From: Puia dinghuensis
Lineage (GTDB): Bacteria > Bacteroidota > Bacteroidia > Chitinophagales > Chitinophagaceae
Reading direction: 5' to 3'
Assembly (NCBI RefSeq): GCF_014642875.1
Contig: NZ_BMJC01000001.1
Coordinates: 1,593,335 to 1,657,334, forward strand
DNA length: 64,000 bases
Shown: piece by piece, positions 43,147-52,397 of the stretch
Layout of the letters: each line of letters opens with the position of its first letter
Position numbering within the stretch: position 1 is the stretch's first letter
The notes under the pieces: generated by a model
Database searches by the model: none
What the model was told of the DNA's origin: nothing
What the model saw: only the letters and a program-made list of their open reading frames with translations
Made by a program: the position numbers and the translations under genes

Positions 43147-45765
43147 ATGGCAAAAGCTGGTACCGATACTCCTCTCATGCAACAACACCGGGCTATCAAA
43201 CAACGATATCCCGATGCCATTCTCTTGTTCCGCGTGGGAGATTTCTACGAGACCTTTGGCGAAGACGCAATCGTCGCCTCAAAGGTGCTGGGTATCACCC
43301 TGACAAAACGCAACAACGGCGCCGCAGCCTCTTCCGAACTCGCAGGTTTCCCGCACCATTCACTGGACACCTATCTGCATAAATTAGTAAAAGCAGGCCA
43401 CCGGGTCGCCGTCTGCGATCAGCTGGAAGACCCCAAATCGGCAAAGGGCATCGTAAAAAGAGGGGTCACCGAAATGGTAACACCAGGCGTCGCCACCCAT
43501 GACAAACTCCTGGAAGGCAACAGCAACAACTTTCTCGCCGGCATCTATTTCCCCGAAGACTGGCCCGCCACCAACGCAGCGCTCGGCCTCTCCTTCCTGG
43601 ACATCTCCACGGGCGAATTCTTCCTGGCGGAAGGCAATACGGAATATGCCGACAAGCTCCTGCAGACCCTTCGCCCGGCTGAGGTCATCTTCCAGCGCAG
43701 CTTCCAGAAACATTTCAAGGAAGTGTTCGGCAGCAAGTTCTACACGTACACGATGGAAAGCTGGCTCTTCGAAGCCGGGTTCGCCACCGAAACGCTCCTG
43801 AAACATTTCCAGACCCATTCCCTGAAAGGATTCGGGGTCGAAGAAATGACCGCCGGTATCATCGCCGCGGGCGCCGTCCTTTACTATCTGAAGGACACGG
43901 AGCATCCACACCTGCAACATCTTTCCTCCATCCAGCGCATCGACCGCGAAGACTATCTCTGGATGGATAAGTTCACCATCCGCAATCTTGAACTGCTGGG
44001 CCCCACAGGCGGTGAACAGGGCCAAAGCCTGCTGAAAGTGCTCGACAATACGGTATCTCCAATGGGAGCGCGCCTGCTGAAGCGGTGGCTGCTCATGCCG
44101 CTGAAAGACGCCCAACGTATTCACCAACGGCTCGACTCCGTAGAATTCTTCATCAAGACTCCCGACCTGCGCAGCGCCCTCGCCCAACATATCCACCAAT
44201 GCGGCGATATCGAACGGCTCGTCAGCAAGATCCCCACCCGCAAGATCGGCCCCCGCGAGGTCCTTCAATTGGCGCGAGGCCTCGAACATGTCAAGAAGAT
44301 AAAAGACACGGCGGAAGCCTTCCCCGAAGGCTGGCTCCGCACCGCCGCAGCGCAGCTCGACCCCTGCCCGCAGGTACGCGAACGCATCCTGGCCACCATC
44401 GCCGACAATCCTCCCGCCGCCGCGACAAAAGGCGACACCATCCGCGCCGGGGTCAGCGCAGAACTCGATCGGCTCCGCAGCATCGCCACCGGCGGCAAGG
44501 AATATCTCGTCCAACTACAACAGAAAGAGGCCGAACGCTCGGGCATCTCCTCGCTAAAGATCGGCTTCAACAACGTATTCGGCTACTATCTCGAAGTCAC
44601 CAATACCCACAAGAACCGCGTTCCCGCGGACTGGATGCGCAAGCAGACACTGGCCAACGCCGAACGCTATATCACTCCCGAACTAAAAGAATACGAAGAG
44701 ACGATCACGGGCGCCGAAGAAAAGATCCTGGCGCTAGAAGCAGAACTCTACGAGCAATTGCTTGGAGCCCTCCAGGAATCCATCGCGCCGATGCAGGCCA
44801 ACGGTCACCTCCTGGCCGAGTTCGATTGCCTGCTTTGCTTCGCCGCCAACGCGCTCCACTATAACTATAAGAAACCACAGCTGCACGAAGGCCGCGATCT
44901 GCACCTCACCGCAAGCCGCCATCCTGTCATCGAACGCCAACTGCCGGTCGGCGAAGCCTACATCCCCAACGACCTGCTCCTCGACCCCGCAACCCAGCAG
45001 ATCATCATTCTCACCGGCCCCAACATGAGCGGTAAGAGCGCCCTGCTGCGACAAACCGCCCTTATCACCCTGATGGCGCACATGGGCAGCTTCGTCCCCT
45101 GCGACGCCGCCCAGATCCCGCTCACCGACAAGATATTTACCCGCGTCGGCGCCTCCGACAACCTCAGCGGCGGCGAATCGACCTTTATGGTGGAAATGAA
45201 CGAAACCGCCAGCATCATCAACAATATCACGCCAGCCAGCCTTATTCTGCTCGATGAGATCGGCCGGGGAACAAGCACCTATGACGGCATTTCCATCGCC
45301 TGGAGCATCGCCGAATATTTACACAACTCCCCCTTCGCGCCAAAGACGCTGTTCGCCACACACTACCACGAGCTCAACGAACTGGAATTCAAAATGCCCC
45401 GCATCCGCAACTATCATATCACCAACAAGGAAGTGGGCAACAAGGTAGTCTTCCTCAGAAAGCTGGCGCCCGGCGGCAGCACACACAGCTTCGGCATCCA
45501 CGTCGCAAAGATGGCCGGCATGCCGCCCTCCCTGCTCCAAAGGGCAGAAGAGATTCTCAGGCAACTCGAAGTCAAACCCGTAGGCGCCCCCACCGAAGAG
45601 GCATTAAAAAAGGTAAGCGCCCCAAAGCTGCAGCTCTCCATCTTCGACGCACATACCGAAACCTTCCATCGCATCCGCCAATTGCTGGAAGATACCGACA
45701 TCAACCGCCTTACCCCCGTGGAAGCCCTGCTCAAACTACAAGAAATAAAATCGGCTCTCCAATAG
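43147..45765 (+). CDS. mutS: DNA mismatch repair ATPase MutS
   Basis: Recognises mispairs and starts mismatch repair; 872 aa, normal length. The N-terminal mismatch-binding domain carries GDFYETFGEDA (Phe-x-Glu wedge). The core and clamp follow, then the ABC ATPase with Walker A GPNMSGKSALLRQ, signature LSGGESTF, Walker B LLDEIGRGTSTYDG, and the FATHYHEL switch. A C-terminal helix-turn-helix dimer segment ends the protein. The ATG at 43147 is used; the frame runs upstream into the terminator. TACATTTG ends 10 nt before the ATG, predicting a very short leader. Confidence 0.97.
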   Translation: MAKAGTDTPLMQQHRAIKQRYPDAILLFRVGDFYETFGEDAIVASKVLGITLTKRNNGAAASSELAGFPHHSLDTYLHKLVKAGHRVAVCDQLEDPKSAKGIVKRGVTEMVTPGVATHDKLLEGNSNNFLAGIYFPEDWPATNAALGLSFLDISTGEFFLAEGNTEYADKLLQTLRPAEVIFQRSFQKHFKEVFGSKFYTYTMESWLFEAGFATETLLKHFQTHSLKGFGVEEMTAGIIAAGAVLYYLKDTEHPHLQHLSSIQRIDREDYLWMDKFTIRNLELLGPTGGEQGQSLLKVLDNTVSPMGARLLKRWLLMPLKDAQRIHQRLDSVEFFIKTPDLRSALAQHIHQCGDIERLVSKIPTRKIGPREVLQLARGLEHVKKIKDTAEAFPEGWLRTAAAQLDPCPQVRERILATIADNPPAAATKGDTIRAGVSAELDRLRSIATGGKEYLVQLQQKEAERSGISSLKIGFNNVFGYYLEVTNTHKNRVPADWMRKQTLANAERYITPELKEYEETITGAEEKILALEAELYEQLLGALQESIAPMQANGHLLAEFDCLLCFAANALHYNYKKPQLHEGRDLHLTASRHPVIERQLPVGEAYIPNDLLLDPATQQIIILTGPNMSGKSALLRQTALITLMAHMGSFVPCDAAQIPLTDKIFTRVGASDNLSGGESTFMVEMNETASIINNITPASLILLDEIGRGTSTYDGISIAWSIAEYLHNSPFAPKTLFATHYHELNELEFKMPRIRNYHITNKEVGNKVVFLRKLAPGGSTHSFGIHVAKMAGMPPSLLQRAEEILRQLEVKPVGAPTEEALKKVSAPKLQLSIFDAHTETFHRIRQLLEDTDINRLTPVEALLKLQEIKSALQ

Positions 45766-45913
45766 AGTCCCGCCGCCCTCATCATCGCCCCTCATCCGGC
45801 CCTCGCGCACTGCGACCCTATCCGTCCGCACAAACCGACATTTTATCCCCGCCCGATTGCTATACGTCCTTGAAAACGGAAGAGGTCTTTTCGTTGGCTA
45901 TTTTACGTTAGCT

Positions 45914-46843
45914 ATGATCAGATTTGCGTATCAACTGCATGATTTCCGCCACTGGCTCACCGATCTCAGCACCCTGCTCAACCTGCCGATAAAAGGCGGC
46001 ACAATGGAATTCCCCTCTGCCATGGGCGAAGGCATCATCCGCGCAGCCAGCCTGCCCAGCGGCTTCTCCTATGTCGTGATGAATTTCAGCCTGAAGGATG
46101 ATCTCGTATTCTTCAATCGCGAATCCTCGCCCAGGGGACTATGCCTCTTCTTCAACCCTGCTCCCTTCCTCTCTTCCACCACACGCGAGCAGGAAACCAC
46201 CTTTGGACGGGAAACGCTCGTCAGACGCATCGGCATTTTCTTTCCCGCCGAATTCCTCCGGCAACACCTCCGCAAAGACATCCTCGCCGATCTCTTCCAG
46301 TACACGGAGAACAACCCCACTCCCACCACAAAAGAATCCGCTCCCTACGAATACCGGTCGCTTATCGAAGACATCTTCGCCGTCGATGGCAGCTCCGTGC
46401 TCTCCCATCTCATCCTCCACAACCGCATCCTGCTGCTGGCCGAGAAATTTCTCAACGCCTTCCTCACAAAAGCCCCTTTCTCACTACCCATTGGAAAAGG
46501 CTGGGCAAAAGGCAAGGAAAAAGACCTCGACGCATTGAAGACCATCGTTCAATTGCTCAGTGACTCCCAACTCAACAAATTCCCCTCCATCGAAACACTC
46601 TCCAAAACAGCGATGATGAGCTCCACCAAGCTCAAAACACGTTTCAAACAGATCTACGGCATGAAGCTGTATGAGTTCTACAACCGCAACCGCCTCGAAC
46701 AAGCCAAAGAAATGCTAAAGACCGGCGACTACTCCGTAAAACAGGTCGGTATCAACATCGGCTTCTCCAATCTTAGTAACTTTGCAAAAGCTTTCAAGAA
46801 AGAATTCGGCATGTTGCCCAAAGAAGTTCTTAAGAATAAGTAA
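45914..46843 (+). CDS. AraC-family transcription regulator (paralogue 1)
   Basis: A 309-aa regulator. The C-terminal hundred residues are an AraC double helix-turn-helix: FPSIETLSKTAMMSSTKLKTRF then GFSNLSNFAKAFKKEFGMLPKEV, each in its usual place. The N-terminal 200 residues are not a recognised cupin or other ligand domain. I prefer the ATG at 45914 (MIRFAYQLHDFRHWL), which aligns with the start of the next gene; the frame extends to 45857. It and the following gene are clear paralogues in tandem. Neither has an obvious target next to it. Confidence 0.88.
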   Translation: MIRFAYQLHDFRHWLTDLSTLLNLPIKGGTMEFPSAMGEGIIRAASLPSGFSYVVMNFSLKDDLVFFNRESSPRGLCLFFNPAPFLSSTTREQETTFGRETLVRRIGIFFPAEFLRQHLRKDILADLFQYTENNPTPTTKESAPYEYRSLIEDIFAVDGSSVLSHLILHNRILLLAEKFLNAFLTKAPFSLPIGKGWAKGKEKDLDALKTIVQLLSDSQLNKFPSIETLSKTAMMSSTKLKTRFKQIYGMKLYEFYNRNRLEQAKEMLKTGDYSVKQVGINIGFSNLSNFAKAFKKEFGMLPKEVLKNK

Positions 46844-46955
46844 GTTTCTTACCGATCGCTAAGTACCATCTTATAAATACTCTTGAAAGTTTTGTTAAAT
46901 AGCCTTTACAGCTATCAAAAGAGACTTTCCAGCCTGTGCCGTACGTTTTTTGTAG

Positions 46956-46963
46956 TAACTTTG
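46956..46963 (+). promoter_or_regulatory. -7 box for the second AraC gene
   Basis: TAACTTTG matches the Bacteroidota -7 consensus exactly. The start of transcription would fall near 46966, leaving a leader of about 136 nt that contains the twin hairpin at 47032-47060. No TTTG is seen at the standard -33 distance. Confidence 0.55.
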
Positions 46964-47031
46964 CGCCCTTGTTCGGCCAATCGATCCCCCTGCCCTCACC
47001 GCGCGACTAAATTGCCATTGAGAAGTGAAAG

Positions 47032-47069
47032 CGGACCACAGGTCCGTCGGCCGCGAGGCCAATCATTAG
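47032..47069 (+). repeat. twin-hairpin element, copy B
   Basis: CGGACC-ACA-GGTCCG (47032-47046) followed by GGCC-GCGA-GGCC (47049-47060) and then ATCATTAG. The tail ATCATTAG and the hairpin order are shared with the copy at 63873-63910. It sits 33 nt before the ATG at 47102. Confidence 0.55.
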
Positions 47070-47101
47070 TGAAGTAGTTAATAGTGTTAAAACAGGTGAA
47101 T

Positions 47102-48082
47102 ATGGTAATGTACTCTTTCCAACTGGAAAATTTTGAAAAATGGCTGGAGGGTCTTGCTGCCCGGCTCAATTCGACGGTCACCAATCGCTCGCTCTCCATC
47201 CCCGCTCATCTGGGCTCGGGTACCATTCATGCCCAAAACATTAATCCGCACCTTTCTTATGCTGTCATGAACTTCAAATTGGACAGCGATCTCGAACTCC
47301 ACCGCGAATCCGGCGCCACCGGTTTTGTCATCTCTTTCAACATGGTGGAAGTTCAAAAAGAACTCCTGGTAGGCCATCGGCAACAGATCATCAGCGACAA
47401 ACGCCCCTTCCGTAACGACATCTTCCTCACCGATGCCCGCGACAGCGCCTTTGTCCGCATGACCACCGGCAGCACGGTCAGGAGACTGCTCATCTTCTGT
47501 TCGCACGAACTGGCCATGCAATATCTGCCCCAGGATATCTTTACCAAACTTTCCGTATTCGCCCGGGAGAACAGCATCAGCGACCACCCGCTCTTCATCA
47601 ATCTCTCCCATCGCACCATGCTCAAGGAAATATTCGAGCTCAAAGAGAACGATCCGCTGATGCCCATCCGGCGCCTGTCAGGCATCATCCACCTGATAGA
47701 AAAATTCCTCCACTCCTTCCTCCGCCAGGAACAGGCAGCGCTTCCCCGTACGGTCAAGAAGAACGATCTGGAAAGCATGCAACACGTCGAACATATCCTC
47801 AGCAGCCGCCTCGAAGGCTTCCCCTCGCTGGAATCCCTCGCACAGGAAGTATTTATGAGCACCAGTAAGTTGAAGAATCTTTTTAAACAAGTATACGGAC
47901 ATACCCTTTACGACTACTACAACAAGAGCCGCTTACAAAGAGCCAAAGACCTGCTCATCACCGGCCAGTGCAGCATCAAACAGGCCGGCAGCGAAATTGG
48001 CTTCAGCAACCTCAGCCACTTTGCTAAAGCCTTCCGTAAAGAGTTTGGCATCCTACCCAGAGACCTCGTAAAAGGCCGCTGA
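47102..48082 (+). CDS. AraC-family transcription regulator (paralogue 2)
   Basis: A 326-aa protein aligned over its full length with the upstream regulator. The C-terminal DNA-binding part reads FPSLESLAQEVFMSTSKLKN and GFSNLSHFAKAFRKEFGILP. The N-terminal part (SFQLENFEKWLEGLAARLN) lacks a known ligand fold, as in the paralogue. ATG at 47102 or 47108 are both reasonable; GTG at 47084 also lies in frame. A strong -7 box and a long leader with a twin hairpin precede it, so it is probably transcribed on its own. Confidence 0.88.
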   Translation: MVMYSFQLENFEKWLEGLAARLNSTVTNRSLSIPAHLGSGTIHAQNINPHLSYAVMNFKLDSDLELHRESGATGFVISFNMVEVQKELLVGHRQQIISDKRPFRNDIFLTDARDSAFVRMTTGSTVRRLLIFCSHELAMQYLPQDIFTKLSVFARENSISDHPLFINLSHRTMLKEIFELKENDPLMPIRRLSGIIHLIEKFLHSFLRQEQAALPRTVKKNDLESMQHVEHILSSRLEGFPSLESLAQEVFMSTSKLKNLFKQVYGHTLYDYYNKSRLQRAKDLLITGQCSIKQAGSEIGFSNLSHFAKAFRKEFGILPRDLVKGR

Positions 48083-48289
48083 CACAGCTATCAGGCCGTC
48101 CGATACGACTACTCATTGTCCTTTAGGAGGCATATTCCTGGCGTATAGAGGTATTAAAACGTTTTTGTAAATGTTATATTTACAATTAATATCAAGCCCG
48201 TTTTTGGTCCAATTATCCTGCTAAATTTTCAGTCATTCAGGCATGCGTAGCAACCGGCGATCCGTCTAATTGGGGGATCGCCGTTTTTC
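48083..48289 (+). other. intergenic region with operator-like repeat and terminator
   Basis: No gene is seen. TTGTAAAT (48165-48172) and ATTTACAA (48178-48185) form a perfect inverted repeat with a 5-nt spacer, typical of a dimer-binding operator. A strong terminator hairpin follows about 70 nt later. The stretch between may be the end of the AraC transcript or a short non-coding RNA of about 100 nt. Confidence 0.4.
48255..48288 (+). terminator. intrinsic terminator
   Basis: CGGCGATCC (48255-48263) pairs with GGATCGCCG (48275-48283), followed by TTTTT. It is oriented to end plus-strand transcription and stands directly at the 3' end of the minus-strand FGGY kinase gene. Confidence 0.85.
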
Positions 48290-49768
48290 TTACATCAAAT
48301 CCTTCAACCGGCGGTACAGTTCCGTATAAACAGCATAATTCTTCTGGTACACCTGCCCCCGTCCCCCATCGGGCTCATAGGTCGACACCACCTTCACCAG
48401 CGAACCCGTTGCGTCACCAAGCGCCGGGATGATCCCCAACGCATAAAACCCCATCTGGGCCGCCCCGATGGCCGATGCATCCGCCGACGCCGTAACAGAT
48501 ACCTTTTTCTGAAAAATATCGGCTATCATCTGAAGCCATAAGGTACTGTGCGTAAACCCGCCGCTGGCATAGATATGCCGGACATCCCCAATGGTCTCCT
48601 CCAACGAAGCCCCGATCTGGCGCAGCGAGAAGCTGACGCCTTCCAGCACCGCCCGCAAGAAATGCCGCTCGCCATGGATACTCCGGAGCCCAAAGAACAC
48701 CCCCCTGGCATTGGCATCCCAGACAGGCGCCCGCTCACCAAGCAGGTAGGGAAGAAAGACCAGCCCATCCGCCCCCGGCGCAATAGCCTCCGCCTCCGCC
48801 ACCAGCCTCCCGAATTCGCTGGCATCGGCGTCATTCCGCCCCAGCACCTGCCGGGCATACCATTGCAGGACATTACCGCCATTGTTGGTGGCCCCGCCGC
48901 AAACATAGTGGTCCTCGCTAAGGATATAGCTAAATATCCGTTCCTGCGGGTCCGGCTCCGGTTCGGGGGTCGTCATCCTGATCGCCCCGCTGGTGCCGAT
49001 GGTCAGGGCCGTATCGCCCGGATGCACTGCCCCGCTCCCAAGATTGGCAAGACAGCCGTCACTGCCGCCAATAACAAACGGAAGATCAGCCGGCAACCCC
49101 AGCGACTCCCAGCCGTGGCACAACCCCGCTTCCCAATACGTACCGGCCACCGGTTCGGACAACCGGTCTGCATCGATACCCGCCAACTCTAGCGACTCGG
49201 CATTCCACACGCGACGCCGGATGTCAAATAACCCCGTCGCCGAAGCAAGGGAATGATCCACCCGGTATTCGCCAAAGAGGTGCCACCAGATATATTCTTT
49301 GATGGAAATAAATCGCGCCGCCCGGCCAAAGATCTCAGGCTGCTCTGCCTTCATCCACAACAGTTTACAAAGTGGGGACATGGCGTGAATGGGAGTCCCC
49401 GTGACGGCATATATCCGGCTTCCTGCCTCGCTGCCCTTCAAATCCCTGGCATATCGCTCGCTCCGCGTATCGGCCCAGGTAATAGCCCTCGTCAGCGACC
49501 GCCCATCCCGGTCAACAGCGATAAGGCTGTGCATGGCGCAGCTGAAACTGATGCCGGCGACCGCCTTCCCCACCTTTCCATATACTTCCTTTAATACAGC
49601 CGTCACCGCCCCCAGCAGTTGGTCAGGATCCAGTTCATGCCGCCCCCCGGCATCCGTATACACCGGGTAGGACGCACCGGCGCTCGCCAGCACCTCTCCG
49701 GTGGAAGCAAAAGCCACAGCCTTGGTATTAGTGGTACCAATATCGATTCCGATAACAATAGACTTCAT
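48290..49768 (-). CDS. FGGY-family sugar kinase, probable gluconokinase
   Basis: ATP-dependent carbohydrate kinase of 492 aa with the two FGGY domains. IGIDIGTTNTKAVAF is the N-terminal phosphate loop; ITWADTRSE, TGTPIHAMSPLCKLLWM and SGGFTHSTLWLQMIADIF-type segments (the last reading ASGGFTHS here) fit the gluconokinase branch, where HAMSPLCKL is usual. Xylulokinase is the main alternative. It overlaps the cysteine desulfurase stop by 4 nt and is the last gene of glmM-desulfurase-kinase. Confidence 0.9.
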   Translation of the reverse strand: MKSIVIGIDIGTTNTKAVAFASTGEVLASAGASYPVYTDAGGRHELDPDQLLGAVTAVLKEVYGKVGKAVAGISFSCAMHSLIAVDRDGRSLTRAITWADTRSERYARDLKGSEAGSRIYAVTGTPIHAMSPLCKLLWMKAEQPEIFGRAARFISIKEYIWWHLFGEYRVDHSLASATGLFDIRRRVWNAESLELAGIDADRLSEPVAGTYWEAGLCHGWESLGLPADLPFVIGGSDGCLANLGSGAVHPGDTALTIGTSGAIRMTTPEPEPDPQERIFSYILSEDHYVCGGATNNGGNVLQWYARQVLGRNDADASEFGRLVAEAEAIAPGADGLVFLPYLLGERAPVWDANARGVFFGLRSIHGERHFLRAVLEGVSFSLRQIGASLEETIGDVRHIYASGGFTHSTLWLQMIADIFQKKVSVTASADASAIGAAQMGFYALGIIPALGDATGSLVKVVSTYEPDGGRGQVYQKNYAVYTELYRRLKDLM

Positions 49769-50892
49769 ATTAGTTCCTTCAGCCGGCCGACCACCGCATC
49801 CACCTCTTCCCGGGTATTATGCTTGCAAAACGAGAACCGCACCGTCACCTGGTTGGGATTGTGATTTATCGCCCGGATGACATGCGACCCCTGCTCAGCC
49901 CCGCTGGTGCAGGCACTGCCACCGGATGCGCAGATATGATGGATGTCAAGATTGAACAGCAGCATCTCGGACTTCTCCGTCTTGGGGAAAGAAACACTCA
50001 ACACAGTATACAAACTCCTGCCCAGCGGATCTCCATTGAAAGCAATGCCTTTCAGGTTTTTCTTCAACTGCTCCATCATGTATATCTTCAACCCTTTTAT
50101 ATAGGCGCTGTCCGCCTCGAAGCCCGCGGTCGCCAGCTCCAGCGCCTTGGCAAAACCAACTACTCCATACAAGTTTTCCGTTCCGGCCCGCATATTCCGC
50201 TCCTGCGATCCACCATGAATATACGGGCTGATCCGTACGTTCTCGTTAATATACAACAACCCTACACCCTTAGGGCCATGAAACTTGTGCGCTGAGCCCG
50301 TAATGAAATGCACGGGAGTGTTGCGGAGATCGAAGGGGAAATGGCCAACCGTCTGCACCGTGTCCGAATGAAAGATGGCGCCATACAATTTGCACAGCTC
50401 ACCCACCCCATGCATGTCGAGCAGGTTACCGATCTCGTTATTGGCATGCATCAACGTCACCAGTGTCTTGTCGGCCGTGTTGGCTAACTGATGCTCCAGG
50501 TCTTCCAGGTCGATATGCCCGTTGGGCAATAGATTGACATAGCTGAGGGACGCATCGCCGCGTTTGTGCAGATGCTCGACGGTATGCAGGGTAGCATGAT
50601 GCTCCAGGGGGGAGGTGATGATATGCGTACAGCCAAGGTCATGTACGGCTGCCGAGATAGCCGTATTCGAGCTCTCCGTGCCGCAGGAAGTAAAGAAGAT
50701 CTCCGCCGGATGGGCGTTGAGGATCTTTGCCACGGATTTTCGTGCCGTCTCTATCGCCAGCCGGGACTCGCGGCCATAAGAATAAATGGAAGAAGGGTTG
50801 CCAAACTTTTCCGTGAGATAGGGCATCATCGCTTCCAACACCTGCGGGTCGAGAGAGGTGGTAGCGGCATTGTCAAAATAAATTCTTTGCAT
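49765..50892 (-). CDS. cysteine desulfurase (NifS/IscS-like)
   Basis: PLP enzyme that takes sulfur from cysteine for Fe-S clusters or thio-modification; 375 aa. YFDNAATTSLDPQV begins the protein. The PLP Lys is in SAHKFHGPKGVG and the catalytic Cys is in GSACTSGAEQGSHV, on a loop of NifS/IscS (class I) length. It lies 8 nt after glmM and overlaps the kinase by 4 nt. No iscU or suf genes are near, so a role in tRNA thiolation is as likely as cluster assembly. Confidence 0.94.
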   Translation of the reverse strand: MQRIYFDNAATTSLDPQVLEAMMPYLTEKFGNPSSIYSYGRESRLAIETARKSVAKILNAHPAEIFFTSCGTESSNTAISAAVHDLGCTHIITSPLEHHATLHTVEHLHKRGDASLSYVNLLPNGHIDLEDLEHQLANTADKTLVTLMHANNEIGNLLDMHGVGELCKLYGAIFHSDTVQTVGHFPFDLRNTPVHFITGSAHKFHGPKGVGLLYINENVRISPYIHGGSQERNMRAGTENLYGVVGFAKALELATAGFEADSAYIKGLKIYMMEQLKKNLKGIAFNGDPLGRSLYTVLSVSFPKTEKSEMLLFNLDIHHICASGGSACTSGAEQGSHVIRAINHNPNQVTVRFSFCKHNTREEVDAVVGRLKELI

Positions 50893-50900
50893 AGCTATAT

Positions 50901-52286
50901 TTAGGGGGCACTAAACTCCTTGATATCCTGCATAAGCCGGAGTGCGATATTATTGGCCGTCGTTTCAAAACTGCTTTCCGCATAGATGCGGATGATGGGC
51001 TCGGTATTGGACGACCGGAGATGTACCCAGTCATTATCGAATTCTATCTTCAGCCCGTCGTCCGTATTAACAGGATGATTCTTGTATTTTTTCCTGATCT
51101 TCTCCAGCACGGCCGGCACATCGATACCCGTCCGAAGCTCGATCTTGTTCTTGGAGATAAAATAATCCGGATATTTAGTCCGGAAAGACTTGATACCGCT
51201 CTTCGAATGGGCCAGGGCGCTGAGAAAAAGCCCGATGCCGATCAGCGCATCGCGACCATAATGCAGGTCGGGTACAATGATCCCGCCATTACCTTCTCCC
51301 CCGATGACGGCGTTGATAGCCTTCATGGTATTGACCACATTCACCTCACCCACCGCCGAAGGATAATACTCACCGCCACGGCTAAGCGTTATCTCTTTCA
51401 ACGCCTTCGTGCTGCTCATGTTGCTGACGGTATTACCAGGGCGTTTGCTCAGCACATAATCGGCCACCGCAACAAGGGTATATTCCTCCCCGAACATACT
51501 TCCGTCCTCATTGACAAAACAAAGCCGGTCGACATCCGGGTCAGTGGCAATCCCAAGATCAGCCTTCGACTTCTGGACCTTGGCGCTCAGCCCAGCCAGG
51601 TTCTCCGGCAGCGGCTCCGGGTTGTGGGCAAACCTGCCGCTTATTTCCTCGTTTATCAGGATCACCTCAACCACCCCAAGCGCCTTGAGCAAGGGCGGGA
51701 TGAACAGGCTGCCGGTGGAATTGATGGTGTCGACAACTATCTTATACTTCTTCTGCCGGATGGCGGCAACATCGACCAGCGGATATTTAATGATGGCGTC
51801 GATGTGCTTTTGTAACCAGGCGTCCGTCTGGGTATAGGTTCCAAGCCGGTCGACAGTGGCAAAGACAAAATCTTCCTTCTCCGCTTTCTCCAGCACGGCA
51901 CGCCCTTCCTCGGCGCTGATAAATTCACCATCACTGTTCAGCAATTTCAGGGCATTCCATTCCTGCGGATTGTGGCTGGCCGTCAGAATAATACCACCCG
52001 CTGCCTTTTCACCCGGCACGGCAAGCTCCACCGTTGGCGTCGTAGAGAGGCCAAGGTCGAGCACATCCAGTCCAAGTCCCAGCAACGTGTTGACCACCAG
52101 GCCGCTGACCATCTGCCCGCTGACCCGGCCGTCCCGGCCGATCACCACCTTCTTACCCTTATTGTTCTGCAGGATGCTACTGCCAAAAGCAGCGGTAAAC
52201 TTAACAACATCCAGTGGAGAAAGGTTTTCCCCCGGCTTTCCCCCTATTGTCCCCCTTATACCGGAGATGCTTTTGATCAATGCCAC
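50901..52286 (-). CDS. glmM: phosphoglucosamine mutase / phosphohexomutase
   Basis: Alpha-D-phosphohexomutase of 461 aa. The phosphoserine loop is TASHNPQEWNALK (Ser104), metal-binding loop DPDVDR near residue 245, sugar loop GGEGNGG, and phosphate loop RSSNTEPIIRIYAE at the end. In Bacteroidota this clade is annotated GlmM, which makes glucosamine-1-phosphate for cell-wall synthesis; phosphomannomutase/phosphoglucomutase activity is possible. The start codon is GTG at 52286 with no ATG near. First gene of its run. Confidence 0.92.
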   Translation of the reverse strand: MALIKSISGIRGTIGGKPGENLSPLDVVKFTAAFGSSILQNNKGKKVVIGRDGRVSGQMVSGLVVNTLLGLGLDVLDLGLSTTPTVELAVPGEKAAGGIILTASHNPQEWNALKLLNSDGEFISAEEGRAVLEKAEKEDFVFATVDRLGTYTQTDAWLQKHIDAIIKYPLVDVAAIRQKKYKIVVDTINSTGSLFIPPLLKALGVVEVILINEEISGRFAHNPEPLPENLAGLSAKVQKSKADLGIATDPDVDRLCFVNEDGSMFGEEYTLVAVADYVLSKRPGNTVSNMSSTKALKEITLSRGGEYYPSAVGEVNVVNTMKAINAVIGGEGNGGIIVPDLHYGRDALIGIGLFLSALAHSKSGIKSFRTKYPDYFISKNKIELRTGIDVPAVLEKIRKKYKNHPVNTDDGLKIEFDNDWVHLRSSNTEPIIRIYAESSFETTANNIALRLMQDIKEFSAP

Positions 52287-52350
52287 AGCTCTATAGATTA
52301 GAGTACAAAAATAAGGTTTCCTGCAACATCCGCCGAAAGGGTTTTGCCCT

Positions 52351-52397
52351 AATTTTACTCAAAATCAACACCCCAATTTACTCAAAAGCAATACCCC
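52351..52397 (+). repeat. two-copy tandem repeat abutting a start codon
   Basis: A 24-nt unit (52351-52374) and a 23-nt unit (52375-52397) are nearly identical, both containing TTTACTCAAAA and ending in ACCCC. The second runs directly into the ATG at 52398, so the translation-start context is duplicated. Confidence 0.65.
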
